Shown piece after piece: positions 23,408 through 31,340 of a DNA stretch of 35,071 nt (positions are counted from its first letter, which is position 1; every line of letters begins with the position of its first letter). Under the pieces are notes generated by a model. The model had not been told where the DNA came from. It made no database searches and worked only from the letters and a program-made list of their open reading frames with translations. The DNA is from Thermoanaerobaculaceae bacterium (lineage in GTDB: Bacteria > Acidobacteriota > Thermoanaerobaculia > Thermoanaerobaculales > Thermoanaerobaculaceae): positions 1 through 35,071 of the forward strand of contig JALOLB010000009.1 of assembly GCA_025456225.1 (NCBI GenBank), given 5' to 3'. The translations under genes were made by a program, and so were the position numbers.

Positions 23408-25573
23408 ATGCGCGTGAGCACCCCCCTGGCACTGGTGTCGGCGGCGTTCGTGGCCGCCGGCGGTCTCGCTCTCGAAGGCAAGTGGACGCCCGGACAGCTC
23501 GGGCAGCTCGACCAGCGATGGCTGGCCGAGCAGGGGCTCCAGATGCCGGTCGGCGATCTCTGGGACCCGGTGACCGGAGGTGGCCTGCTGGCCGCCGTCG
23601 TCGACATCGACGGCTGCACGGCGGCGCTCGTCTCCCCAGAGGGGCTGCTGCTCACCAACCACCACTGCGCCTACTCGATGCTGCAGCAGCAGAGCACACC
23701 CCAGGCGGACCTCCTCAGCGCGGGCTTCCTGGCCTCCGAGCGGGGGGCCGAGCTGCCGGGCCACTCGTCGGCTGCCCTGGTCCCCGTTCGCCTCACCGAT
23801 GTGACGGCGGACATCGAGAAGGCGATGCCGGCAAAGGTCGACGGGCTCTCCCGCTCGCATGCCCTGGCCCAGCGCCAGAAGGAGCTGGTCCGGGAGTGCG
23901 AGCGCCTCCCGGGCCGGCGGTGTCGCGTGGCCGTCTTCGACGGCGGGCTCCAGTACGTGCTGGTCGAGAACCTGGAGTTCCCGGACGTGCGGCTCGTCTA
24001 CGCGCCTGGGCAGGCGCTCGGCGACTTCGGCGGCGAGGTCGACAACTGGATGTGGCCCCGCCACACCGGTGACTTCGCCCTCCTCCGGATCTGGGCGGAT
24101 CGCGAAGGGCTGCCGGCCAGGCCGTCCCGGGAGAACGTGCCGCTGCGCACCGAGCGATTTCTGCGTCCGGGCCTGGGCGGCGTCAGGGCGGGCGACTTCG
24201 TGCTCACCGCCGGCTATCCCTCCCGGTCCTTCCGCTCCCTGACGGCCCCCGAGATGGGGGAGCGGGCTGGCCTCTACTTCCCGCTGCGGGCGGAGCTGTA
24301 CGGGGCGTGGCAGGCGATCCTGGAGGGTGCGTCGGTGCGGGACGGGGCGGCCCGGATGGCGCTGGCCGACCGCGTGCAGTCCATGGCCAACGTGGCCAAG
24401 AACGCCCGCGGCCAGATCGCCGGGCTGGCACGTGGCAACCTGGTGGAGAAGAAGTGGTCGCTCGAGAGCCGCGTGCTGGCCTGGGCGGGCGAGCGCCCCG
24501 AGATGCGCGAGGCGGTGGCCGCTCACCAGTCGCTGGCGGGGATCGTTGCGCAGCGGCGGGACACCTGGCGCCGGGACTTCCTGCTCGACTCGATGCAGCA
24601 GGGGCCGCTGCCGCTCCACTTCTCCCTCACCCTGGCGCGCTGGGCGCGCGAGCGCGGCAAGCCGGACATGGAACGACAGCCCGCGTACATGGAGCGCAAC
24701 CGGGAACGGCTGCGCGAGGCCCTGGAGCAGAGCCGGACGGGCTTCGATCTCGCGACGGAGAAGGCCCTCATGGTGGACCTCTTCGAGCGCTTCGCGGCGC
24801 TGCCCGAGGGCAGCCGGAGCCCTGCCGTGGACCGGTTCCTGGGCTCGTCCCGGAGCCGTGACTCGATCGCCGGACGGGTCGAGGTCCTCCTGGCACCCAC
24901 CCGGGTGCTCGACTGGCCCTCCCAGCGGGCCATGTTCGACGAGAGCTACGCGGCGCTGCGGTTGCGCCGCGACCCACTGCTGGAGCTGGCCTTCGCCCTC
25001 GACGACGAGCTGCGGGCCGCGGAGCAGCGCCGGGAGCTGGAGGATGGCGTGACCTCCGTGCTGCGCCCGACGTGGATGCGGGCCGTCCACGCCTTCCTCG
25101 CGACGCCCGTGTCCCCGGACGCCAACGGCACCCTGCGGGTCAGCTTCGGGCACATCCTCGGGTACTCGCCACGCGACGGCGTGGCGATGCTCCCCCAGAC
25201 GACCATGCGGGGTCTCGTGGCCAAGACAGGTGACGCCCCGCCCTTCTCCCTGCCGGCAGGGTTCCTGAAGGCCGCCCGACAGGGAGGGGTCACGCGGTGG
25301 CAGGATGCGGCCCTGGGGGATGTGCCGGTGGCCTTCCTGGCCGACCTCGACACGTCGAGCGGCACGTCCGGGTCGCCGGTCCTCAACGGCCGCGGGGAGC
25401 TGGTGGGGCTGAACTTCGACCGGGTGTGGGAGGCGGTGGCCGGCGACTTCGGCTACGACCCGGAGCTCAACCGCAACATCGCCGTTGACCTCCGCTTCCT
25501 GCTCTGGACCCTCGAGGCCGTGGAGGGGCCGCGGGCAGCGGGGCTGCTGCGCGAGCTCGGCGTGCGGCCCTGA
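23408..25573 (+). CDS. S46 family dipeptidyl-peptidase, DPP11-like
   Basis: A 721-residue exported serine exopeptidase that removes dipeptides from peptide N-termini. A signal peptide ends near residue 21 (AGGLALEG). The catalytic triad is visible: His in TNHHC (H85/H86), Asp in RHTGDF (D222), and Ser in GTSGSPV (S654). In Porphyromonas DPP11 an Arg 18 residues after the catalytic Ser (S655/R673) selects Asp or Glu at P1, whereas DPP7 has Gly there. Here the residue 18 after S654 is R672 in GLNFDRVWE, so acidic P1 specificity is predicted. Length is one residue longer than DPP11. It is monocistronic, between divergent TMEM43 and convergent HD-GYP genes, and probably feeds on extracellular protein. 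Confidence 0.95.
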   Translation: MRVSTPLALVSAAFVAAGGLALEGKWTPGQLGQLDQRWLAEQGLQMPVGDLWDPVTGGGLLAAVVDIDGCTAALVSPEGLLLTNHHCAYSMLQQQSTPQADLLSAGFLASERGAELPGHSSAALVPVRLTDVTADIEKAMPAKVDGLSRSHALAQRQKELVRECERLPGRRCRVAVFDGGLQYVLVENLEFPDVRLVYAPGQALGDFGGEVDNWMWPRHTGDFALLRIWADREGLPARPSRENVPLRTERFLRPGLGGVRAGDFVLTAGYPSRSFRSLTAPEMGERAGLYFPLRAELYGAWQAILEGASVRDGAARMALADRVQSMANVAKNARGQIAGLARGNLVEKKWSLESRVLAWAGERPEMREAVAAHQSLAGIVAQRRDTWRRDFLLDSMQQGPLPLHFSLTLARWARERGKPDMERQPAYMERNRERLREALEQSRTGFDLATEKALMVDLFERFAALPEGSRSPAVDRFLGSSRSRDSIAGRVEVLLAPTRVLDWPSQRAMFDESYAALRLRRDPLLELAFALDDELRAAEQRRELEDGVTSVLRPTWMRAVHAFLATPVSPDANGTLRVSFGHILGYSPRDGVAMLPQTTMRGLVAKTGDAPPFSLPAGFLKAARQGGVTRWQDAALGDVPVAFLADLDTSSGTSGSPVLNGRGELVGLNFDRVWEAVAGDFGYDPELNRNIAVDLRFLLWTLEAVEGPRAAGLLRELGVRP

Positions 25574-25860
25574 CCCCCTTCCGCCCTGTCGAGAGTCCTT
25601 GAGCGACAGTCGAGAGTCGAAAGTCGAGAGTCAGGGAGGCCCTCACGGGTATCGGGCCCCGGTGTGAGTGTCGTTGGCCTGATTCTCGTGCTGGCTGCGT
25701 GGCGTCCAGGGTTGGAGGTGGAGCCTTCGACTTCTGACCTTCGACTCTAGACCGGTTGGGCGGGGGACACTCTCGACTCTCGACCTTCGACTCCCGACCG
25801 GGTGGGAGGTGGACACTCTCGACTCTCGACTCTCAACTCTTGACCGGGCGGGGGAACGGG
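25574..25860. repeat. Heptamer repeat block between convergent S46 peptidase and HD-GYP genes
   Basis: Forward units at 25588-25636: gtcgaga, gtccttg, agcgaca, gtcgaga, gtcgaaa, gtcgaga, gtcaggg, after a C-rich start at 25574-25587. About 90 bp without repeats follow. Inverted words then run from 25726 to 25852 in 7-bp register: ttcgact, tctgacc, ttcgact, ctagacc; ctcgact, ctcgacc, ttcgact, cccgacc; ctcgact, ctcgact, ctcaact, cttgacc. These three sets are separated or closed by G-rich connectors (ggttggg, gggtggg, gggcggg). The last set ends 11 bp from the HD-GYP stop codon. Forward and inverted sets use the same word as the block at 4611. Confidence 0.88.
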
Positions 25861-25863
25861 GAA

Positions 25864-27822
25864 CTACGACGGGGTGTCGCGGCGGACCATGGAGGTGAGG
25901 GCCGCGAAGACCCGCGGGTCCCAGCGTCCCAGCTCGGCCTCCTCCTCGAGCAGCGCCAGCGCCTGGGGCGGGGTGAAGCTCTGGCGGTAGGACCGTGCCG
26001 AGGTGAGCGCGTCGTAGGCATCGGCGAGGCCGAGGATGCGGGCGCCGGTGGAGATCTCCTCGCCGCGCAGGCCGTCGGGGTAGCCGGTCCCGTCGTACCT
26101 CTCGTGGTGGTGACGGATGAGCTCGAGCAGCCGCCGCATGGTCTTGAGGGGGCGACAGATCAGCTCTCCGAGGTCGGGGTGCTGGCGGACCGTCGCGAGC
26201 TCGGTCGCGTCCAGCCGGCCCTCCTTGTTGAGGACCGACTCGGGGATGCCGATCTTGCCGATGTCGTGGAGCTGTCCGGCCATCCGTAGCTGCTGGCACT
26301 CGGCCTCGGTCAATCCGAGGGCGCATCCGAGCTGGGCGGCGAGGACGCCCACCCGCTCGGAGTGCCCGCGGGTGTAGGCATCCTTGGTCTCCAGGGCGGA
26401 GGCCAGGGAGAGGATCACGCTCTGGTGCTCCTCGAGGTCCCGGAAGTAGTGGCGGATGCGCAGGAGGGACTTGACGCGGGCGACCAGCTCCAGACGGTTG
26501 ATGGGCAGGATCAGGAAGTCGTCGGCCCAGACCCGCGGGCCGTCGACGTGGTCGCTCAGCTCGCGTTGCGCCGCGGCGAGGATGACCGGCAGGAACTCCG
26601 TCTCCGGCCGGCTCTTGATGGTCCGGGTGAGGTCGAAGCCGTTGCTGCCGGGGGTGTGGAGGTCGATCATCACGAGGTCGGGCTTGTCGGTCTCGACCGC
26701 GTGCAGGACCGCCTCGGCGGAGTCGACGCAGGTGACGGTGTGGCCCTCCTCCGAGAGGATGCCCCGCAGGAACTCGCGGCTGGAGACCAGGTCGTCCCCG
26801 AGCAGGATGCGCCCCGGCCGGTCGCCACTCGGGAGGGGCAGCAGCTCGTGCCAGGGGCGGCCGGGGTCGGTCTTCTCGGTCACACCGGGGAGCAGCGCCT
26901 CGACCAGGTCGCGGTGGAACTCGCCGCGGTCAGCGGCCTCCTGGAGCGCCTTGACGGCCGCAGCCTTGCCGTCGGTGCTGACGAGGGTGTCGTAGGCGTT
27001 GGCGAGGGCCACGATCTCGGTGGGCAGGTCGAGATCGCTGCCGCTCAGGCCGTCCGGGTAGCCGGAACCGTCGAGCCGTTCATGGTGCCAGCGAACCAGC
27101 GCCCGGGTGCGCGCGAAGGTCAGGAACGGCGCCAGGATGCGCTCGCCGATCACGGCGTGCTCCCGGTACTCCTGGTACTCTCCCGGCTCCAGGAGCTGCT
27201 CGGGTCGCAGCAGGCGGTCCGGCAGCCCGATCTTGCCGAGGTCGTGGAGCATGCCGCCCTTGGTGACCAGCTCCACGACGTCGGGCGGGAGGCGCAGGCG
27301 CCGGGCGAGGGCGGCGGCGCGAGTGGCGACGCGCTGGGAGTGCCCGACGGTCAGCGGGTCCTTGCTCTCCAGCGCCTGCACCATGGAGACGACGATGCTC
27401 TCCGAGGTGTCGAGCTCGTCGCGCAGGCGCTTGATGCGCACCAGCGACCGGACGCGCGCCGCCAGCTCGTGGATGTTGACCGGCTTGTTGAGGAAGTCGT
27501 CGGCACCCAGCTCGTAGGCGCGCACCTTGTCCTCGACCCCGGACAGCGCCGTGAGCATGACGATCGGCACGAAGTGGGTGTCCCGGTGCTGCTTGAGACG
27601 CTCGCAGACACCGAACCCGTCCAGGCGCGGCATCATCACGTCGAGGACGACACAGTCGGGCACCTCGACCGCCACCGCCGCCAGGGCCTCCTCGCCATCG
27701 GCCGCAAGACGCACTCGGAAGCCCTCGTCGGAGAGCACCTCCTCGACGAGGGCCAGGTTTTCCGGCTGGTCGTCGACGGCCAGGACCGAGCCACCCGTCC
27801 CGAGCGCGACGGCGGTCGTCAC
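25864..27822 (-). CDS. Double response regulator with two HD-GYP domains (REC-HDGYP-REC-HDGYP)
   Basis: A 652-residue cytoplasmic protein. REC1 (residues 10-130) is canonical, with phospho-acceptor D61, T91 and K113. HD-GYP 1 (about 140-310) has H161, HD 193-194, HH 246-247 and GYP 254-256. REC2 (about 337-457) keeps D387 but has A in place of the conserved Thr (LAAAQ) and L439 in place of the conserved Lys (ADDFLILP), so it may not signal normally. HD-GYP 2 (about 465-645) has H487, HD 519-520, HHH 571-573 and GYP 580-582. HD-GYP domains hydrolyse c-di-GMP to GMP. GTG at 27822 overlaps the upstream stop as GTGA and follows GGAGGG. It is the last gene of the ParA-kinase operon and its likely output. 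Confidence 0.94.
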   Translation of the reverse strand: MTTAVALGTGGSVLAVDDQPENLALVEEVLSDEGFRVRLAADGEEALAAVAVEVPDCVVLDVMMPRLDGFGVCERLKQHRDTHFVPIVMLTALSGVEDKVRAYELGADDFLNKPVNIHELAARVRSLVRIKRLRDELDTSESIVVSMVQALESKDPLTVGHSQRVATRAAALARRLRLPPDVVELVTKGGMLHDLGKIGLPDRLLRPEQLLEPGEYQEYREHAVIGERILAPFLTFARTRALVRWHHERLDGSGYPDGLSGSDLDLPTEIVALANAYDTLVSTDGKAAAVKALQEAADRGEFHRDLVEALLPGVTEKTDPGRPWHELLPLPSGDRPGRILLGDDLVSSREFLRGILSEEGHTVTCVDSAEAVLHAVETDKPDLVMIDLHTPGSNGFDLTRTIKSRPETEFLPVILAAAQRELSDHVDGPRVWADDFLILPINRLELVARVKSLLRIRHYFRDLEEHQSVILSLASALETKDAYTRGHSERVGVLAAQLGCALGLTEAECQQLRMAGQLHDIGKIGIPESVLNKEGRLDATELATVRQHPDLGELICRPLKTMRRLLELIRHHHERYDGTGYPDGLRGEEISTGARILGLADAYDALTSARSYRQSFTPPQALALLEEEAELGRWDPRVFAALTSMVRRDTPS

Positions 27823-28226
27823 GCTGACCCTCCGCCAAGCCGGCGGGTGCGGGCCGCCTGGAGAGCGGACTGCACCTCCTCGACGAAGGACGCCACGTTG
27901 ATGGGCTTGGCGATGTAGCCGTCGCACCCCCCTGCAATGAACCGCTCGCGGTCACCGCGCATGGCGTGGGCGGTGAGGGCGATGATCGGCAGGGAGGTCA
28001 GGGCAGGGTTGCTGCGGATCTCCGCGACCAGGGACAGCCCGTCGGTCCCGGGGAGCTGCATGTCCATGAGCACCAGGTCCGGTGGCCGGTCGCCCAGGAG
28101 CGCGCGCGCCTCCTCCGCGTCACGGGCCTTCCAGACCCTGATGCCTGCCTCGTCCAGCAGGAACTCGACCAGCTCGAGATTCTGCTCGTTGTCCTCCACG
28201 ACCAGGATCGTCTCAGGCTCGGGCAC
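27819..28226 (-). CDS. Stand-alone response regulator (receiver domain only)
   Basis: A 135-residue receiver domain with no output domain, in the style of DivK or CheY. Phospho-acceptor D55 lies in LVLMDMQLPG, with T85 and K107 (IAKPIN) as the conserved switch residues. It probably moves phosphate between the hybrid kinase and other partners. GTG at 28226 is preceded by AAGGAGGG, inside the end of the kinase gene (14-bp overlap); its stop overlaps the next start by 4 bp. Confidence 0.93.
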   Translation of the reverse strand: MPEPETILVVEDNEQNLELVEFLLDEAGIRVWKARDAEEARALLGDRPPDLVLMDMQLPGTDGLSLVAEIRSNPALTSLPIIALTAHAMRGDRERFIAGGCDGYIAKPINVASFVEEVQSALQAARTRRLGGGSA

Positions 28227-30510
28227 GATCGCCCTCCTTTGTGCGGCGGCGCAGCACGTCCTCTATCACCGGCACGATGCCGCTGTTGGTCGTACGCCCC
28301 TTCTCGACGCACGCTTCGATCTTGCCCCGCAGGCGCTCCCGGTCCTGGAGGTTCATGTCCTTGGCCGTGAAGACGATGATCGGCACGTCTGCGGTCCGGG
28401 GGTCGGCGCGGAGGATGGTGGCGACCTCGAACCCGTCCAGCCCCTCCATCATGAGGTCCAGGATGATCACCTGCGGCGCCCGCACTCGCGCCTGGGCGAT
28501 CCCGGCCTGGCCCGTGAGCGCATGGTCCAGCTCGAAACCGCACGGTCCCAGCTTGGCGTCCAGGAGGCTGTGGAGGAGGGGGTCGTCATCGATGATGAGG
28601 ACACGGGCCATCTGCCGGGCCGGACGGGGCAACAGCTCGGTCAGGCGGCGCACCAGATGGTCACCGTCGAGGGGCTTGAGAAGGTAGTCGTCGGCTCCCA
28701 GGGTCAGCCCGAGCTCCCGGTTGTCGAGCACCGAGATGATCACCACGGGGATGCTTGCCGTGGCCGGGTCGGCCTTGAGGCAGCGCAGCACCTCCCAACC
28801 GTCGGCGCCAGGCAGTGCAACGTCGAGGGTGATGGCAGCGGGGTGCAGCGTGCGAGCCACCTGCACTGCTTCCTGGCAGGAGCGCGCCCGCACTGGAACG
28901 TAGGAGGCGGCGGTGAGGCGCTGGGCAATCGTCTCGAACGAGATCGGATCGTCTTCCACCACGAGAATCCGCCGGCCGGCCTCCTCCGGCAGGTCCAGGG
29001 TCCGCACGACGGACACGGCGTCCGCTTCCGCCGGCGGTTGAACTGGGAGGGTGACCGTGAACACCGCGCCCTCGCCGGGGGCGCTGGCCAGGGAGATGGT
29101 CCCGTGGTGGAGCTCCACGAAGCGGCGCGCCAGGGCCAGCCCCAGCCCCGCCCCCCCGAACGGCCGGGACGCCGTCCCGTCGACCTGCACGAAGTCCTGG
29201 AAGATGACTCGGTGGTGTTGCGGGTCGATGCCGATGCCGTGGTCGATGACAGCGATCTGGATCGAGTCCCGGCCCAGAGGCGACTGGTCGGCCGCGACGT
29301 GCCGCGCCTCGACCTCCACCGTGCCCCCGGTCGGGGAGAACTTGACGGCGTTGGACACCAGGTTGTAGACGACCTGCTTGACCTTGACCGGGTCGGCCAC
29401 GAGCAGCGGCAGGTTGGCGGGTGCGCGCGTCTCGAAGGCGATGTGGCGTCGCTTGGCGGTGCTCTTGAGGACGGTACAGACGCCGTCGATGAGCGTCTGC
29501 ACCACCAGCGGCTCGGCCATCAGCTCGGGGCGGCCGGCATCGATCTTGGAGAGGTCCAGGATGTCGTTGATGAGCCCCAGGAGCTGGTGCCCGGCCTCGT
29601 GGATGTTCTGGAGGAAGCGCTGGTACTTGGGCTGCAGGTCCTGGTCGAGGCGGGCGAGCAGGATCTCCGAGAACCCGATGATCGAGTTCAGCGGCGTGCG
29701 CAGCTCGTGGCTCATGTTCGACACGAACTGGCTCTTGAGGCGGTCGGCCTCGCGGATCCGCAGGTTGGCGTCGGCCAGCTCGCGGGTGCGCTGGTCGAGG
29801 GCCGCCGTCATGCGGGTCAGCTCCTCGAGGCTGCGGTCCTGGGCCTGGCGCATGCGCTCGAGGTCGTTGCGCCGCGCCTGCAAGTCCGCCACGCCGCGCA
29901 GAAAGTAGAACGAGGCCACCCACATGCCCGCGAGGCCAGTGAACGTGAGGAGCACCGCCGGCGCCGGGCTTCCGGTGAGCACGACCAGCCCAAGGAAGAG
30001 GGCGCTGTCGACGCTCGCCATGAGAACCGCCGCACGCTTGCCAGCCACCACGGATGCGGTCCCGGCATTGGCCAGGTACCAGACGAACCACGGGCTGTCG
30101 GCCCCCCCCGTGAGGTGGATGACCCAGGTCGTGAGCAGGGCGTCGAGGAGGAGCCACGAGGCATGGACGGCGGGGCGCGCCGCGAGGTCTGGACGGCGGG
30201 ACGCCAGGACGATGAGGGGAAGGGAGGTGAGAAGACCAACCCCGGTGGCGACCAGCGGCAGGACGGACTGCTCCGGGGCGGACCCGCTCACCAGCCACGC
30301 AGCCACGAGCCCGCTGGCGATGGCGTAGAGGAGCGCACGTCGCCGGTGCACCCCGCGCAGTCGCACCGCCATCTGGTCTCCGCCGGCCGGCAGCACCCCG
30401 GCCACATCCGGCAGGTGCTGGCCGCGGTTGGGGGTGGAGCCCTCTGGCGGCGCGGATGTTGGCGGGAGCGAGTGCTGCACGGTCCTGTGCCTCCCTGACG
30501 CGAGTTCCAT
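28213..30510 (-). CDS. Hybrid sensor histidine kinase with two receiver domains
   Basis: A 765-residue membrane kinase. Residues about 57-205 hold five or six membrane helices and no large periplasmic domain, so it may sense something in the membrane. A coiled-coil follows (about 208-258). The HisKA motif SHELRTPLN gives phospho-His H268; the ATPase domain has N383/N387 (NLVSNAVKF), DHGIGI and GAGLGLAL. Two receiver domains follow: REC1 about 514-630 with D563 and REC2 about 635-755 with D685. ATG at 30510 lies 2 bases after the ParA stop. With the single receiver at 27819 and the HD-GYP protein it forms a phosphorelay likely to end in c-di-GMP hydrolysis. Confidence 0.93.
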   Translation of the reverse strand: MELASGRHRTVQHSLPPTSAPPEGSTPNRGQHLPDVAGVLPAGGDQMAVRLRGVHRRRALLYAIASGLVAAWLVSGSAPEQSVLPLVATGVGLLTSLPLIVLASRRPDLAARPAVHASWLLLDALLTTWVIHLTGGADSPWFVWYLANAGTASVVAGKRAAVLMASVDSALFLGLVVLTGSPAPAVLLTFTGLAGMWVASFYFLRGVADLQARRNDLERMRQAQDRSLEELTRMTAALDQRTRELADANLRIREADRLKSQFVSNMSHELRTPLNSIIGFSEILLARLDQDLQPKYQRFLQNIHEAGHQLLGLINDILDLSKIDAGRPELMAEPLVVQTLIDGVCTVLKSTAKRRHIAFETRAPANLPLLVADPVKVKQVVYNLVSNAVKFSPTGGTVEVEARHVAADQSPLGRDSIQIAVIDHGIGIDPQHHRVIFQDFVQVDGTASRPFGGAGLGLALARRFVELHHGTISLASAPGEGAVFTVTLPVQPPAEADAVSVVRTLDLPEEAGRRILVVEDDPISFETIAQRLTAASYVPVRARSCQEAVQVARTLHPAAITLDVALPGADGWEVLRCLKADPATASIPVVIISVLDNRELGLTLGADDYLLKPLDGDHLVRRLTELLPRPARQMARVLIIDDDPLLHSLLDAKLGPCGFELDHALTGQAGIAQARVRAPQVIILDLMMEGLDGFEVATILRADPRTADVPIIVFTAKDMNLQDRERLRGKIEACVEKGRTTNSGIVPVIEDVLRRRTKEGDRARA

Positions 30511-30512
30511 TG

Positions 30513-31262
30513 TTACACGGTTTGCAGCCGCCCAGCGACCTCCTTCCAGAGCTCGGCGTAGGCCTGGGCTGCCGGGCTTGACGGGGCGAAGGCGGCCAGC
30601 GGCGCCCGCTCCACGCCCATTCGCTCGACGACGCTGGCCGACGGGATCGTGGTGCGCAGGAACGCCTCGCCCTGCATCTCCGGCACGGCGGCCAGCTCGC
30701 GGTGCATGCGCTTGCGCACGTCGACCATGCAGAAGAACGGGACCACGAGCAGGCGGCGCGGCCCCTGATCCTCAACGAACTCCTCGATCTGCCGGAGGGT
30801 GCGGAGCGACAGGGTGGTCGGAATGACCGGGACGAGGAGCAGATCCGCGGCGTGCAGGACCGCCTCGGAGACCAGGGAGACGCTCGGCGGGCAGTCCAGC
30901 ACGACCAGGTCGTAGCGTGACTTCAGGGGCAGCATGGCGGCGGCGAGCTGCTTGGCCGGCTTGCGCGCCTCGTCGAGGGCGAGGTCGAGCCGCCGGTAGG
31001 AGAAGTCGGCTGGCAGGAGGTCGAGCCCGGGGAAGGTCGTGGCGCGGATCACGTCGTCGAGCGCGGTGGTGCCGCGCAGCAGCTTCTTGCCCCCGCCCCT
31101 GACCTTGGCCTTGACCCGCAGGTAGAAGCTGGCCGCGCCCTGAGGGTCCAGGTCCCACAGGAGCGTGCGGCGCCCGTCGCGGGAGGCGAGGAAGGCGAGG
31201 TTGACGGCGGTGGCCGTCTTGCCCACGCCGCCCTTGAGGTTGTAGACCGCCATCGTCTGCAT
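30513..31262 (-). CDS. ParA/Soj-family ATPase (orphan, no ParB)
   Basis: A 249-residue deviant Walker A ATPase. The P-loop KGGVGKT (K10 signature lysine, K15) opens the protein, DLDPQG follows at 37-42, and Walker B is LVVLDCPP with D123. Relatives segregate DNA, or position chemoreceptor clusters and other large complexes. No ParB or parS-like palindrome is visible nearby, and its stop is 2 bases before the kinase start, so a role in placing the signalling proteins is more likely than DNA partition; that is inference. The start MQTM at 31262 is chosen because the P-loop normally begins near residue 8-10; a longer open frame upstream adds 17 unlikely residues. Confidence 0.9.
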   Translation of the reverse strand: MQTMAVYNLKGGVGKTATAVNLAFLASRDGRRTLLWDLDPQGAASFYLRVKAKVRGGGKKLLRGTTALDDVIRATTFPGLDLLPADFSYRRLDLALDEARKPAKQLAAAMLPLKSRYDLVVLDCPPSVSLVSEAVLHAADLLLVPVIPTTLSLRTLRQIEEFVEDQGPRRLLVVPFFCMVDVRKRMHRELAAVPEMQGEAFLRTTIPSASVVERMGVERAPLAAFAPSSPAAQAYAELWKEVAGRLQTV

Positions 31263-31340
31263 CGGGCACCACCCACCTGTCCGCGTGGTCGTGGAGGCAC
31301 GGCCGGACGGCACCCGTCCAGTGTAGCCCGAGAGCCGGCT

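Noticed and set aside
23168-25153. Large 5' extension of the TMEM43 frame
   Set aside because: It is antisense to the S46 peptidase, has no family similarity, and a proper ribosome-binding site precedes the internal ATG at 23167.
25574-25860. CRISPR array
   Set aside because: Units are only 7 bp, tandem and without unique spacers, and no cas genes are present.
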